A stretch of 64,000 nt of DNA from an uncultured Oscillospiraceae bacterium (GCA_910584835.1 CAJUEG010000003.1:12451-76450), one strand, 5' to 3'. Positions 25,687 to 34,114 are shown, numbered from the stretch's first letter. A program made the numbers and translations. Notes: generated by a model not told the origin, from the sequence alone.

Positions 25687-25717
25687 AAAGGGCAAGCAGT
25701 GCACCCGCTTGCCCTTT
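25687..25717. terminator. hairpin in the rpoZ-priA gap
   Basis: An 11-bp perfect stem AAAGGGCAAGC with GCTTGCCCTTT and a 9-base loop. T6 follows on the plus strand but only TTTGG on the minus strand. For the minus-strand operon it is at most a partial terminator; in the plus direction it would be strong. Confidence 0.55.
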
Positions 25718-25738
25718 TTTGGTCTTCTCTACACTGAC

Positions 25739-25975
25739 CTATGCGGGCTGTGCCGGCTCCTCCTCAGCAGGTTCCGCCGCTTCGGCTTCCTCCACCGCAA
25801 GAGTGCCCTCGGCCACCTCCCGGATGGCCAGAGACACCGCCTTCTCTTCCAGGGGCTCCCCGGACACCTCTGCCTCACTGGACAGCTTCCTGGCCCGGCT
25901 GGCCACCAGATTCACCAGCATATAACGGCTGGGCACCTGGCTCAGCAGTTCTTTAATCGGGGGATAAAGCAGCAT
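25739..25975 (-). CDS. rpoZ: RNA polymerase omega subunit
   Basis: A 78-residue omega subunit that helps assemble and stabilise RNA polymerase. It begins MLLYPPIKELLSQVPSRYML, with the typical VNLVASRARKL segment, and ends in an acidic Ala/Glu tail. The ATG at 25975 is chosen because AAAGGA lies nine bases before it; the ATG at 25984 abuts that site. It follows gmk, the common gmk-rpoZ pairing. Confidence 0.93.
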   Translation of the reverse strand: MLLYPPIKELLSQVPSRYMLVNLVASRARKLSSEAEVSGEPLEEKAVSLAIREVAEGTLAVEEAEAAEPAEEEPAQPA

Positions 25976-26000
25976 ATATACCATTCCTTTCGAGTTGTAC

Positions 26001-26633
26001 TCAGTCTTTCTGAGGTCCTGTAATTCCCTGGACGAGGCCGATCCGCTTCTGCGTTCGGCACCGCTCCGCCTGAAGGATGGATTGAATTTCCTGGGCGGCG
26101 TTCATCACGGTATCGTTCACTACCAGGTAGTCGTAGTGGACGCACTCCCGGCACTCCTGCCGGGCTTTTTCCAGCCTGCGCTGGATGACAGCCTCCTCGT
26201 CGGTGTTGCGCCGGTGGAGGCGGCGGGACAGCTCCTCAATGGAGGGCGGGATGAGAAAGATAAGCACCGCTTCGGAACAGCGCTCCCTCACCTTGGCCGC
26301 TCCCTGTACCTCAATGTCCAGCAGCACGTCCACCCCCTGGTCCAGCTGCTCCCGGATGACCTTCAGCGACGTGCCGTAATAATTGCCCACGTACTCGGCA
26401 TATTCCAGCAGCTCCCCCGCAGCAATCATCCGCTCGAACTCCTCCCGGGATACGAAGTTGTAGTTCACCCCGTCTTCCTCTCCCACGCGGGGCTGCCGGG
26501 TGGTAAAAGACACGGAGAAGTGGATATCCCGGCGGCAGCTCAAAAGCTCCGAGATCACCGTACTTTTCCCCACCCCGGAGGGGCCGGACAGCACAATAAG
26601 CTCCCCCCGCGTTTTCTTCTGTGATACGCTCAT
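26001..26633 (-). CDS. gmk: guanylate kinase
   Basis: Phosphorylates GMP to GDP with ATP. From the ATG at 26633 it is 210 residues, with the P-loop LSGPSGVGKST near 16-26, the GMP-binding SFTTRQPRVGEEDGVNY and DIEVQGA. The open frame extends 100 codons further upstream but that part is out-of-frame overlap with remA. The start overlaps the remA stop (ATGA). Confidence 0.96.
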   Translation of the reverse strand: MSVSQKKTRGELIVLSGPSGVGKSTVISELLSCRRDIHFSVSFTTRQPRVGEEDGVNYNFVSREEFERMIAAGELLEYAEYVGNYYGTSLKVIREQLDQGVDVLLDIEVQGAAKVRERCSEAVLIFLIPPSIEELSRRLHRRNTDEEAVIQRRLEKARQECRECVHYDYLVVNDTVMNAAQEIQSILQAERCRTQKRIGLVQGITGPQKD

Positions 26634-26890
26634 GGCGTCTCCTCCTCTGTCTCTGGGGCCTCCTGGAACCGGGCGGACACCTGTTCCGGCGGCAGGGACG
26701 ACCAGATCACGTGTCCGCTGTCCGTCACCAGCACCGACCGCGTCTTGCGGCCAAAGCTGGCGTCGATGAGCACGCCCCGCTCCCTGGCCTCCTGGCCCAG
26801 CCGCTTCACCGGCGCGGAGTCCGGGCTGACAATGGCCACTACCCGCTGGGCGGACACCATGTTGCCAAATCCGATATTGACCAGTTTCAT
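26630..26890 (-). CDS. remA: RemA-family regulator (DUF370)
   Basis: A small DNA-binding protein that forms ring assemblies and activates biofilm and osmoprotection genes in Bacillus. The sequence MKLVNIGFGNMVSAQRVVAI and the following VSPDSAPVKR, LIDASFGRKTR and VLVTDSGHV segments match the family closely. The ATG at 26890 has GGAG eight bases upstream; a GTG at 26899 overlapping yicC is an alternative. The order yicC-remA-gmk-rpoZ is conserved in Firmicutes. Confidence 0.93.
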   Translation of the reverse strand: MKLVNIGFGNMVSAQRVVAIVSPDSAPVKRLGQEARERGVLIDASFGRKTRSVLVTDSGHVIWSSLPPEQVSARFQEAPETEEETP

Positions 26891-26895
26891 ATCCG

Positions 26896-27783
26896 TCACT
26901 CCAGGTTCTGGACCTGTTCGCGGATCTTCTCAATCTCCGCTTTCATGTCCACCACCCGCCGCGTGATCTCCACATCGCTGCACTTGGAGCCGATTGTGTT
27001 GGCCTCCCGGTTGAACTCCTGGATGAGAAAGTCCAGTTTGCGCCCCACCGCGCCCCCGGCCGCCAGCAGCTCCCGCAGCTGGCCCAGGTGACTGTGGAGG
27101 CGAACCGTCTCCTCGTCCACCGCAACCTTGTCGGCAAAAATAGCCGCCTCGGTGAGCAGCCGGGCCTCGTCGATCTGGGTATTTTGGAGCACCTCCCGCA
27201 TTTTGGCCTCCAGCCGGGCCCGGTAGTCGTTCACCGTCTGGGGAGAGCGTTCCTCCACCTCGCCCAGCAGCTTTTCGACGGTGTCCGCCCGTCCCAGAAT
27301 GTCCTCAGCCAGCCGCCCGCCCTCTGTGGCGCGCATGGCGTTGAAGTCCTCCAGGGCCAGGTCCAGCACAGACAGCAGCCGCCCCTTCATCTGCTCCGGG
27401 TCCTCCTCCGCCTTCTCCACCGTGAGCACATCGGGGAACCGGGCCAGATCGGTGGCGTAGTACTCCCGCCGGACCTTTCCGCCGCCCAGGTCGTGAAGCT
27501 TATAGAGCGCGTCGATATAGCTCCGGGCCAGGGCTTCGTTCACGGTGACCACCATATCGTCGCCGCAGCTGCGGACAATGGTGACAAACACGTCTACCTT
27601 GCCTCTGGCCACACCCTTCTGCACCCTGGCCTTCATAGCGTCCTCCGCAAAGACATAGGCCCTCGGCATCTTCACCGTGCAGTCCAGATAGCGGTTGTTC
27701 ACCGCGCGCAGCTCTACCGTGAGCTGAACGCCATCGTCAAAGACCCGCTCCCCCCGGCCATAGCCGGTCATGCTTTTTACCAA
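26896..27783 (-). CDS. yicC: YicC-family endoribonuclease
   Basis: A 295-residue protein with the N-terminal YicC domain (MVKSMTGYGRGE, VNNRYLDCTVKMPR) and the C-terminal DUF1732 region (NTIGSKCSDVEITRRVVDMK). YicC proteins are oligomeric RNases linked to small-RNA decay in E. coli; the role in Clostridia is inferred. It lies directly before remA, overlapping its possible GTG start. Confidence 0.93.
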   Translation of the reverse strand: MVKSMTGYGRGERVFDDGVQLTVELRAVNNRYLDCTVKMPRAYVFAEDAMKARVQKGVARGKVDVFVTIVRSCGDDMVVTVNEALARSYIDALYKLHDLGGGKVRREYYATDLARFPDVLTVEKAEEDPEQMKGRLLSVLDLALEDFNAMRATEGGRLAEDILGRADTVEKLLGEVEERSPQTVNDYRARLEAKMREVLQNTQIDEARLLTEAAIFADKVAVDEETVRLHSHLGQLRELLAAGGAVGRKLDFLIQEFNREANTIGSKCSDVEITRRVVDMKAEIEKIREQVQNLE

Positions 27784-27799
27784 ATCAACTCCCAGCCTT

Positions 27800-28321
27800 T
27801 CAGTGGACCGCCCGCTGCACGCGGCTGAGATACACCGCGATCAGCTTGCTGAATCCATAGTCATACGCCACAAACACGATATTGGCCGCCGGATAGAGGG
27901 CCCAGAGGGACTCCCCCAGCGGAGCGGGCAGGGTCTCCAGCATCGCCCCCATCATGGTGAGGTAGAGCACAGTAAATGCCGCGTTGAAAAATCCCAGCTT
28001 CACAATGTACTCCAAAATCCTCTTCCGGGGCTTCTCCGCCATCGACTTTATCATAGGGTACAGCCCGAACAGCGCAGTAAAGAGCAGTGCGCAGAATTTA
28101 TCCGGCACCAGCAGCAGCGTCAGTATCGACGCCCCCGCCCAGCACAAAAACCCCGCCTTCAGCCCCGATGAAATCACCGCCGCCGCAGGCAGCAGGCCCC
28201 CCAGCGCCACGATTCCCCAACACCCTGTGGGCGCCAGAGAGGCAAGATATACCAAAATGACCGCCAAGGCACCCAGTATCGCCGGGTAGGCCACCTTTAC
28301 CGCCGCGTTTTTTCGTCTCAT
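27800..28321 (-). CDS. small integral membrane protein, unknown
   Basis: A 173-residue hydrophobic protein with about five predicted membrane helices (near 10-30, 33-55, 57-75, 77-92 and 108-160) and a short basic segment (MAEKPRKRI). It vaguely resembles substrate-binding S components of ECF vitamin transporters, but I see no family signature and no ECF ATPase nearby. It is tightly packed between the DnaJ-domain gene (2-base gap) and yicC (17-base gap), so it is part of the long operon. Confidence 0.7.
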   Translation of the reverse strand: MRRKNAAVKVAYPAILGALAVILVYLASLAPTGCWGIVALGGLLPAAAVISSGLKAGFLCWAGASILTLLLVPDKFCALLFTALFGLYPMIKSMAEKPRKRILEYIVKLGFFNAAFTVLYLTMMGAMLETLPAPLGESLWALYPAANIVFVAYDYGFSKLIAVYLSRVQRAVH

Positions 28322-28322
28322 A

Positions 28323-28934
28323 TCAGCGGCATCCCCCGCAAAGGCAGTTCATGCACATCAGCGTGGTGCAGCAATCCAAGCCGTCGCACTGGGCCCCGGC
28401 CATGTCCGGCTGATAGCCGTAGCCGCCCTGCTGCATCATGCTGAAGGCCTGGCGGTACTCCATATTACCCGGCTCCATCTGGACCGCGATCTGGTAATTT
28501 TGCCTGGCCTCGTCCAGCCAGCCCCGGCGGTAAGCGATGGACCCCATGAGAAAGTACCATTCCCCGTTCCGGGACGCCCCCTGCAAAAGCCGCTCCGCGC
28601 CCTCCAGGTCTCCCCGGCTGACCGCCTGGCGGGCCTGGGCATACACGCCCCCCGCGCTCTGCCGCTGCTGCTGATAGGAAGAGCCATAGCCGTACCCACC
28701 CTGACTCTGGGACGCGCTTCCCCCGCTGTAGCCGGAGCTTCCGCCGGACCGGGACCGGGTGATGGCGTCATAGGCCTCGTTGATCTCCTTCATCTTTTCC
28801 TCGGCCAGGTCGGCCAGGGGGTTGTTCTGATAGTTGTCCGGATGATATTTTCTCGCCAGTTCGCGGTAGGCCTTTTTGATCTCATTGTCGTCGGCATCGG
28901 CACTCACGCCCAGCACCTCGTAGGGATCTCTCAT
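28323..28934 (-). CDS. DnaJ-domain protein with TPR-like and Cys-rich tail
   Basis: A 203-residue J-domain protein. Residues 1-60 are the J domain (YEVLGVSADADDNEIKKAYR) with the essential HPD at 31-33, so it should stimulate an Hsp70 (DnaK). A Gly/Ser/Gln linker follows, then a TPR-like helical region (about 105-165) and a C-terminal cysteine cluster (about 183-202, with CC, CxxC and CxxC pairs) that could bind metal. It lacks the zinc-finger domain of true DnaJ. The stop overlaps nothing, but the start overlaps the DUF5685 stop by four bases. Confidence 0.85.
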   Translation of the reverse strand: MRDPYEVLGVSADADDNEIKKAYRELARKYHPDNYQNNPLADLAEEKMKEINEAYDAITRSRSGGSSGYSGGSASQSQGGYGYGSSYQQQRQSAGGVYAQARQAVSRGDLEGAERLLQGASRNGEWYFLMGSIAYRRGWLDEARQNYQIAVQMEPGNMEYRQAFSMMQQGGYGYQPDMAGAQCDGLDCCTTLMCMNCLCGGCR

Positions 28935-29803
28935 TTACTTTTCTCCTTATTGTCTCTCATTTCTTTCCATCGGCCATCCAGCACGGCGCGCTGCACCGTG
29001 GGGAGGCCGGTATAAAGTATATTCTCCACAACAGGCCCCCATCCGCCCAGCTCCAGCAGCTCCGCTGCGGAGCCCGCCAAACGCAGGGAATGGGTCGCGG
29101 TGGTCTCCAGATAGTCCCGATTATCCCGTGCGTTTCCTGCAAAGCGGGCGTCCAGAGCATTGTACCGCCCCTTCCGTCTGTCGTCGTCCAGATCGTCCCA
29201 CGCGTCCATCAGGTAAATCCACCGGCCCAGATGGTAGAGCAGCTGGCCCAGCGCCCGCCTCGTCCCCTCCTCCGGCATGGCCTGGGCAGCACAGGCCAGG
29301 ATCTGAGCGAAGGCGTCCGCCGCCCGGTCCAAATGGGGAGATCTTGCCTCTTCCAGCTCCCCCAGACGGGCCAGCCCCTCCCTGGTCCGGGCATCAAACT
29401 CCGGCTGGGCCTCCGCCGCCCGGCGATAGGACCGCCGGAACAGCCGCCGAACGAAGCGGAAAGGGAGTCCGGTGAAAAAGCCGTGGTCATCCACATCATC
29501 GGTCAGCTTGTGCCAGGTCAGGATCATGCTCTGGTCGGCGGCGGCATCCAGCCGGCCTCCCGCCATGCAGGGCCTGGGCCTGCGCAGCGGGTGAGCCGGA
29601 CAGCGCAGACAGGACAGCCTGTCCTCCCCCTCCCCCGCCGAAAGCACAATGGCCAGAAAAGTGAAATCGTATTGCAGCGTCATCCGGGCCAGTAAACCGT
29701 GACGCTTGCCCAGCGCGTGGCACAGCCCGCAGTAGGCGCTCTGGTAGGCGTCCTTTTGTTCCTGGTTCAGCCGGCCCAGGGCAGGACGGACATAGCCGAA
29801 CAT
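28931..29803 (-). CDS. DUF5685 family protein
   Basis: A 290-residue, mainly helical protein of the DUF5685 type. It begins MFGYVRP and has YCGLCHALG (C25, C28), a second CxxC (SCLRCPAHP, C65/C68) and C79: a plausible metal or Fe-S site. Two acidic clusters, TDDVDD (101-106) and DAWDDLDDD (200-208), recall the Asp-rich metal motifs of isoprenoid synthases, but no activity is established. It is translationally coupled to the DnaJ-domain gene downstream and starts at the cdaR stop. Confidence 0.75.
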   Translation of the reverse strand: MFGYVRPALGRLNQEQKDAYQSAYCGLCHALGKRHGLLARMTLQYDFTFLAIVLSAGEGEDRLSCLRCPAHPLRRPRPCMAGGRLDAAADQSMILTWHKLTDDVDDHGFFTGLPFRFVRRLFRRSYRRAAEAQPEFDARTREGLARLGELEEARSPHLDRAADAFAQILACAAQAMPEEGTRRALGQLLYHLGRWIYLMDAWDDLDDDRRKGRYNALDARFAGNARDNRDYLETTATHSLRLAGSAAELLELGGWGPVVENILYTGLPTVQRAVLDGRWKEMRDNKEKSK

Positions 29804-31110
29804 CAGTCGTCCCGGACCAGCGAGACCACAATGGAATAGGTCCTGGGGGTCACCACGCCCACATCGCTCAAGGTTCCGGCGCTGTCCAGGTAGATGGTGG
29901 CGGGCACAGTATAATTCCCCGCGGCCTGGTTAATGTTTCTGAGGTCGGCCACCACCCGGATGCTCTCTTCCGTAAGCTCGTCCAGCATTTCCTCCGGCCC
30001 CCGCACCCGCACCGGCAGAACCTGGGTGATGATGGCGGGCGTCCAGCCCTCGGGGGCATTGATGGTGCTGATGCGGCTGGTTACCTGGAAGGTGCGTGTC
30101 TCCACCTGTTTGTTCACACTGAGCGTGGCGGTCACTTCGGTAATGCCGCTCAGGTTCTCCAATTCATCGGCCAGCGGGATGGCGAAGGTCACCTCTCCCC
30201 CGTTCTGGGCCAGATTATCGTCCAGCTCCGCCAAATCGATGGTACCCAGAATCAGCTCGCCCTCACCCGTCAGGGCGTCCACCGCCTCCCTGCTGCCCGC
30301 CACCGTGATGGTGTCGCTGCTGAGCTTGAGCCTTACATCGCTGTCGCTCAGCCCTCCGCCCGGAACAATATTCACCTTCAATGGGATCTCCGCCGTGGCA
30401 CGGATGGGGAACATCGTGTAAATACTGTCCACATCGCAGATCACATCCAAGTCCTCCAGCGGGCCGCCACTGGCTCCGATGAGCTGGAAGGGGAATTCGT
30501 CGTTCACATTCTCCGTCAGGTTCTCCCCGGTGACAATGACCTTCGCGTAGGCCACCTGGTTAACATAATCCGCCCGGCCGCTGATGGTAAGCTCCCCAGG
30601 GCTGAACCGGAAATCCTCCGCGTCGCCGGCCAGATAGCCCTCGGCTACCGTTCCCTGAAACTCGCCTTCGATCCGTACCTTCCGGCTCAGGGCGTGCGCC
30701 ACTTCCACATTCACCACGCTGCCGCCCAGCCCGCCCGGACCGCTGTAAATGATTTCCACGTCCGTCTCCCTGATACCGGCGGGCAAGTCTACCACCCTGT
30801 AGTTCACCGCATGGGTACCCTCCGTGCTGATGTTGGCCACATTGGCCACCAGCCTGGGCTGGTCGCTCTTCAGCACGGCCAGCACCGTGGGGGTCGCCTG
30901 AACCGTAATGGTGGCCTTTACATCCCGGTTGACGATCATCAGGCCCCGCTCCTCCAAAATCTCCTCCCCGGTAAACTCCACAGAGAGATTGGTAAAGCGC
31001 TCACTCTCCTTGGTTCCATCCTTGGAGGTTAGAAACAGCCAAGCCGCGAAGGCCAGCACAATAGACAGCACCACATACAGGGCCTTGCTGTCAAGAATCT
31101 TCTTTCCCAT
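29803..31110 (-). CDS. cdaR: CdaR (YbbR-domain regulator of CdaA)
   Basis: A 435-residue protein with one N-terminal membrane helix (about 10-30) and four extracellular YbbR repeats (for example VANVANISTEGTHAVNYRV and later VDLPAGI, ATLSVNKQVETR). In Bacillus and Listeria CdaR binds and restrains the diadenylate cyclase CdaA. Its start overlaps the end of cdaA by 20 bases, so the two are coupled. glmM, the usual third gene, is absent here. Confidence 0.9.
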   Translation of the reverse strand: MGKKILDSKALYVVLSIVLAFAAWLFLTSKDGTKESERFTNLSVEFTGEEILEERGLMIVNRDVKATITVQATPTVLAVLKSDQPRLVANVANISTEGTHAVNYRVVDLPAGIRETDVEIIYSGPGGLGGSVVNVEVAHALSRKVRIEGEFQGTVAEGYLAGDAEDFRFSPGELTISGRADYVNQVAYAKVIVTGENLTENVNDEFPFQLIGASGGPLEDLDVICDVDSIYTMFPIRATAEIPLKVNIVPGGGLSDSDVRLKLSSDTITVAGSREAVDALTGEGELILGTIDLAELDDNLAQNGGEVTFAIPLADELENLSGITEVTATLSVNKQVETRTFQVTSRISTINAPEGWTPAIITQVLPVRVRGPEEMLDELTEESIRVVADLRNINQAAGNYTVPATIYLDSAGTLSDVGVVTPRTYSIVVSLVRDD

Positions 31111-31984
31111 TGGAATTATCTCCCTTGATACCCTTGAATACGCTGGAAATCCGGGCGGCGGCGGTGACAGGCTTGTTCTCCTCGTCAGACCCGGGCATCA
31201 GCTCCAGGCGGAGCAGCCGTTCCAGGGTATCCGGCGACAGATGGCGCTTGAGCATTCCGTTAACCGCTACCGAGATAGAGCCTGTCTCCTCGGACACGAT
31301 GGCCACCACCGCGTCGGAGTTCTCGCTGACCCCGATACCCGCCCGGTGGCGCATCCCCAGATCCCGGCTCAAGTTCACATTCCCCGACAGGGGAAGCATG
31401 CAGCCCGCCCCTATGATGCGCCCGCCCCGGACAATGACCGCCCCGTCATGAAGGGGGGCTTTGTTCCAGAACAGGTTTTTTAACAGCTCAGCGGACACCT
31501 GACAGTCCAGGCCGGTGCCGGTCTTGAGCACATCGTCCAGCAGGGTGCGCCGCTCAAACACCATCAGCGCCCCTACCCTGTCCTTGGACAGGGACGCATA
31601 GGCATCCACCGTCTCCTTGATGGCGGTCTCCAGGTCGTTGCTGTAGCTCTCCGCCACAAACAGCTCTTTGATCTTGCCGCTGCCCATCTGCTCCAAAAAC
31701 CGGCGCAGCTCAGGCTGGAAAAGGATAATGAGGGCGATGACGCCCAGCTCCACCGCGTTATTCAGCACCGTGCGGACCACCCGCAGACGCCACAGGTTGG
31801 CCAGCGCCATGGCCGCCACAATGAACAAAATGGCCTTGACCACCTGCCCGGACCGGCTGCGCCGGACGAAACGGAACAGGTGATAAATCCCGAAGGCGAT
31901 GATGGCCATGTCCAGAATATCCTTCAGTTCGATGATCCTGAGGTATTTCGGCGCCTGCTGCAGCGTCTGTAATATGGTTTCCAT
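31091..31984 (-). CDS. cdaA: diadenylate cyclase CdaA
   Basis: Membrane enzyme that makes cyclic di-AMP from two ATP, a second messenger for potassium and cell-wall homeostasis. The 297-residue protein has three N-terminal membrane helices (about 20-95) and the DisA_N catalytic domain with DGA (180-182) and RHR (212-214), both essential. A charged C-terminal tail follows. It heads the 16 kb minus-strand run, with a good promoter at 32053-32081. Confidence 0.96.
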   Translation of the reverse strand: METILQTLQQAPKYLRIIELKDILDMAIIAFGIYHLFRFVRRSRSGQVVKAILFIVAAMALANLWRLRVVRTVLNNAVELGVIALIILFQPELRRFLEQMGSGKIKELFVAESYSNDLETAIKETVDAYASLSKDRVGALMVFERRTLLDDVLKTGTGLDCQVSAELLKNLFWNKAPLHDGAVIVRGGRIIGAGCMLPLSGNVNLSRDLGMRHRAGIGVSENSDAVVAIVSEETGSISVAVNGMLKRHLSPDTLERLLRLELMPGSDEENKPVTAAARISSVFKGIKGDNSNGKEDS

Positions 31985-32052
31985 GCGCGCCCACTCCTTT
32001 CCTTCCCGAAGCTGCGCGGGGCGGCGGATTGCCGCACTGCGGCATTTTGAAT

Positions 32053-32081
32053 ATTATAGCTTATCTGTCCGGCGTTGGCAA
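32053..32081 (-). promoter_or_regulatory. sigma-A promoter of the cdaA operon
   Basis: TTGCCA (32076-32081), 17 bases, TATAAT (32053-32058) on the minus strand, about 70 bases before cdaA. It may drive the whole run down to rsgA. Confidence 0.82.
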
Positions 32082-32165
32082 GTAATTCAAGGAGAATTCA
32101 GAGAAAATTCACGTCCCGTACATAGTCAGCGGAGGGGGAACGGCCCGCGCCGCGCCCCCTCCGTC

Positions 32166-33296
32166 CTATTTTTTCGCCGTCCGGGCAAGCTCCCGGACAA
32201 CCGCCGCCGCCCGGTCCGCCTGGTCCGAACGGTTAAAGGCGGAAAAGCTGAACCGGATGGTTCCGGTTTCCATTGTGCCCGCCGTTTGGTGGGCCAGTGG
32301 GGCGCAGTGCAGACCGGCGCGCACCGCGATCCCCCGCTTTGCCAGCGCCTCTCCCGCCTCCTCGCAGTCCAATCCGTCCAAGATGACGGAGCACAGTCCG
32401 CTTTGGCTCCCGCCATGCCCCCGGAACACGGTGACGCCGGGGCGGCGCTCCAGCGCGTCCATCATCCGCCCGGCAAGCGCCCGCTCATGGCGGTGGATTT
32501 TGTCAATACCCGTCCGGGCCACAAATTTCATTCCCTCCAGCAGACCTGCCGCGCCGCATACATTGTGGGTCCCTGCCTCCAGCCGGTCCGGGAGAAAGTC
32601 GGGCATCTCCTGCTTTGCCGAGAGGCTGCCCGTTCCGCCGTAGAGCAGCGACCGGGCCTGGGCTCCGCACAGCAGCAGCCCGGTACCTTGGGGGCCATAC
32701 AGCCCCTTGTGGCCCGGCATTGCGATGAATGCCGCCCCCCAGCCCTCCATATCCACGCTGAGCACCCCGGCGGACTGGGACGCGTCCACAATCAAGGGCA
32801 CGCCCCGCTCCCGGCACAGCGCCGCGATGCGCTCCACCGGCTGAATGAAGCCAAACACGTTGGACACGTGGTTGCAGACAACCGCGTCCACATCGGGGGT
32901 GATCTCCCGCTCAAAGGCGGCGTACACCCCATCCGGGTCGAACAGCGGTCCCGCGGCCACCTTCACATTTACCTCGGGAATTGCATACAGCGGGCGGGTA
33001 ACGGCATTGTGCTCATAGCCGGAGATCACCGCCGTTCCCCCCGGCCCCACCAGGGAGCGGATGGCGATATTCAGCCCATGGGTGGCGTTTGAGGTCAGCA
33101 CTACCCGCTCCGGATCGTCCACATGGAACAGCCGCCCTGCCTGCTCCCGCATTCGGTACATCAGCTCTGCCGCGCCCATGCCCGGGGCATGGCCTCCCCG
33201 GCCCGGGCTGGCCAGATGGGTCATGGCCCAGGCGGAGGCCCGGGGCACCGCCCCGGGCTTCTCCATTGTGGTGGCGGCACTGTCCAGATAGATCAT
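32166..33296 (-). CDS. class V aminotransferase, cysteine desulfurase-like
   Basis: Fold-type I PLP enzyme of the NifS/SufS/Csd group, 376 residues. Visible are MIYLDSAATTMEKP, TSNATHGLN, the PLP-binding D171 and lysine K197 (PGHKGLYGPQGTG), and the cysteine in GLHCAPLAHQ near 333 that could carry the persulfide. The reaction would be cysteine to alanine plus enzyme-bound sulfur (or selenocysteine lyase activity). It is coupled by ATGA overlap to the DUF3343 gene. No Suf or Isc scaffold is nearby, so the sulfur acceptor is unknown. Confidence 0.88.
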   Translation of the reverse strand: MIYLDSAATTMEKPGAVPRASAWAMTHLASPGRGGHAPGMGAAELMYRMREQAGRLFHVDDPERVVLTSNATHGLNIAIRSLVGPGGTAVISGYEHNAVTRPLYAIPEVNVKVAAGPLFDPDGVYAAFEREITPDVDAVVCNHVSNVFGFIQPVERIAALCRERGVPLIVDASQSAGVLSVDMEGWGAAFIAMPGHKGLYGPQGTGLLLCGAQARSLLYGGTGSLSAKQEMPDFLPDRLEAGTHNVCGAAGLLEGMKFVARTGIDKIHRHERALAGRMMDALERRPGVTVFRGHGGSQSGLCSVILDGLDCEEAGEALAKRGIAVRAGLHCAPLAHQTAGTMETGTIRFSFSAFNRSDQADRAAAVVRELARTAKK

Positions 33297-33547
33297 GATT
33301 TCACCTCGCTGTACTCTCCCTCCGCGGTCTGAAGAAACACCTGCTTGGGGGACATCCCCTCCCGGCGCAGCACCGTCAGCGCATCGGTGAGCCTCCGCTC
33401 CGGGATGCGCACACAGTAGCCGCAGCCCTCCTTGGAGATAATCTTTGGCGAACGCTGGACCCAGCCGGGAATGCCCACCCGCTCCAGCACCTGGGCGGTA
33501 CGCTGGGCATAGGTGAGCGAGCGGCAGATGATGAGGTAATAGACCAT
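33293..33547 (-). CDS. DUF3343 protein
   Basis: A small 84-residue protein (start ATG at 33547; the longer frame to 33640 runs into the ispF terminator). It begins MVYYLIICRSLTYAQRTAQV and includes a CGYC pair near 42-45 in a CVRIPE context, typical of DUF3343. Such proteins often neighbour sulfur- or selenium-handling genes; here it directly precedes and overlaps a cysteine desulfurase-like gene, suggesting it carries or receives sulfur. Function is inferred only. Confidence 0.8.
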   Translation of the reverse strand: MVYYLIICRSLTYAQRTAQVLERVGIPGWVQRSPKIISKEGCGYCVRIPERRLTDALTVLRREGMSPKQVFLQTAEGEYSEVKS

Positions 33548-33588
33548 TGGCCCACCATTCCTTTCCCCTTTTCTTGAGGAGCGCAAAA

Positions 33589-33628
33589 GCGCCCCTCTCA
33601 AAGGCATCTTATGCCCTGAGAGGAGCGC
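33589..33628 (-). terminator. terminator after ispF
   Basis: Long interrupted hairpin (GCGC, CCTCTCA and GGCAT arms with small internal bulges) just past the ispF stop, followed by TTTT on the minus strand. Confidence 0.7.
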
Positions 33629-33640
33629 CGGTGACAGCAT

Positions 33641-34114
33641 TCACTTTTTCTCAATCAGGACCGCCGCATGAGCGGCGATTCCCTCGCCGCTGCCGGTGAA
33701 GCCCAGGCCCTCCTCGGTGGTGGCCTTGACGCTCACCCGGTCAGGCTCTACCCCCATGGCGGCCGCCAGCCGTTCCCGCATCAGCGGGATATGGGGCGCC
33801 AGCTTAGGCCGCTGGGCCAGCACCGTGGCGTCCACGTTGCCGATTTCGTACCCGTTTTCATCCAGCACCCGAATCACCTGCCGCAGAAGCGCAAGGCTGT
33901 CCGCCCCCTCATAGGCCGGGTCGCTGTCCGGGAACAGCTTGCCGATATCCCCCAGCGCCGCCGCCCCAAGCAGCGCGTCCATTACGGCGTGAGCCAGCAC
34001 ATCTGCGTCCGAGTGGCCCAGCAGCCCCTTCTCAAAGGGGATATCCACTCCGCCCAGAATGAGCCTGCGCCCTTCCACCAGGCGGTGGACGTCATACCCG
34101 TGGCCGATCCTCAC
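33641..34114 (-). CDS. ispF: 2-C-methyl-D-erythritol 2,4-cyclodiphosphate synthase
   Basis: MEP-pathway enzyme that cyclises CDP-ME 2-phosphate to MEcPP with release of CMP. The 157-residue protein has the zinc-binding GHGYDVHRL (D8, H10), HSDADVLAHAVMDALLGA and the C-terminal KATTEEGLGFTGSGEGIA. Length is standard. The start overlaps the ispD stop by four bases, so two consecutive MEP steps are coupled (IspE, which acts between them, is not here). Confidence 0.97.
   Translation of the reverse strand: MRIGHGYDVHRLVEGRRLILGGVDIPFEKGLLGHSDADVLAHAVMDALLGAAALGDIGKLFPDSDPAYEGADSLALLRQVIRVLDENGYEIGNVDATVLAQRPKLAPHIPLMRERLAAAMGVEPDRVSVKATTEEGLGFTGSGEGIAAHAAVLIEKK

Noticed and set aside
26634..26933. 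N-terminal extension of gmk
   Set aside because: The first 100 codons overlap remA in another frame; the ATG at 26633 matches the start of guanylate kinases and overlaps the remA stop.
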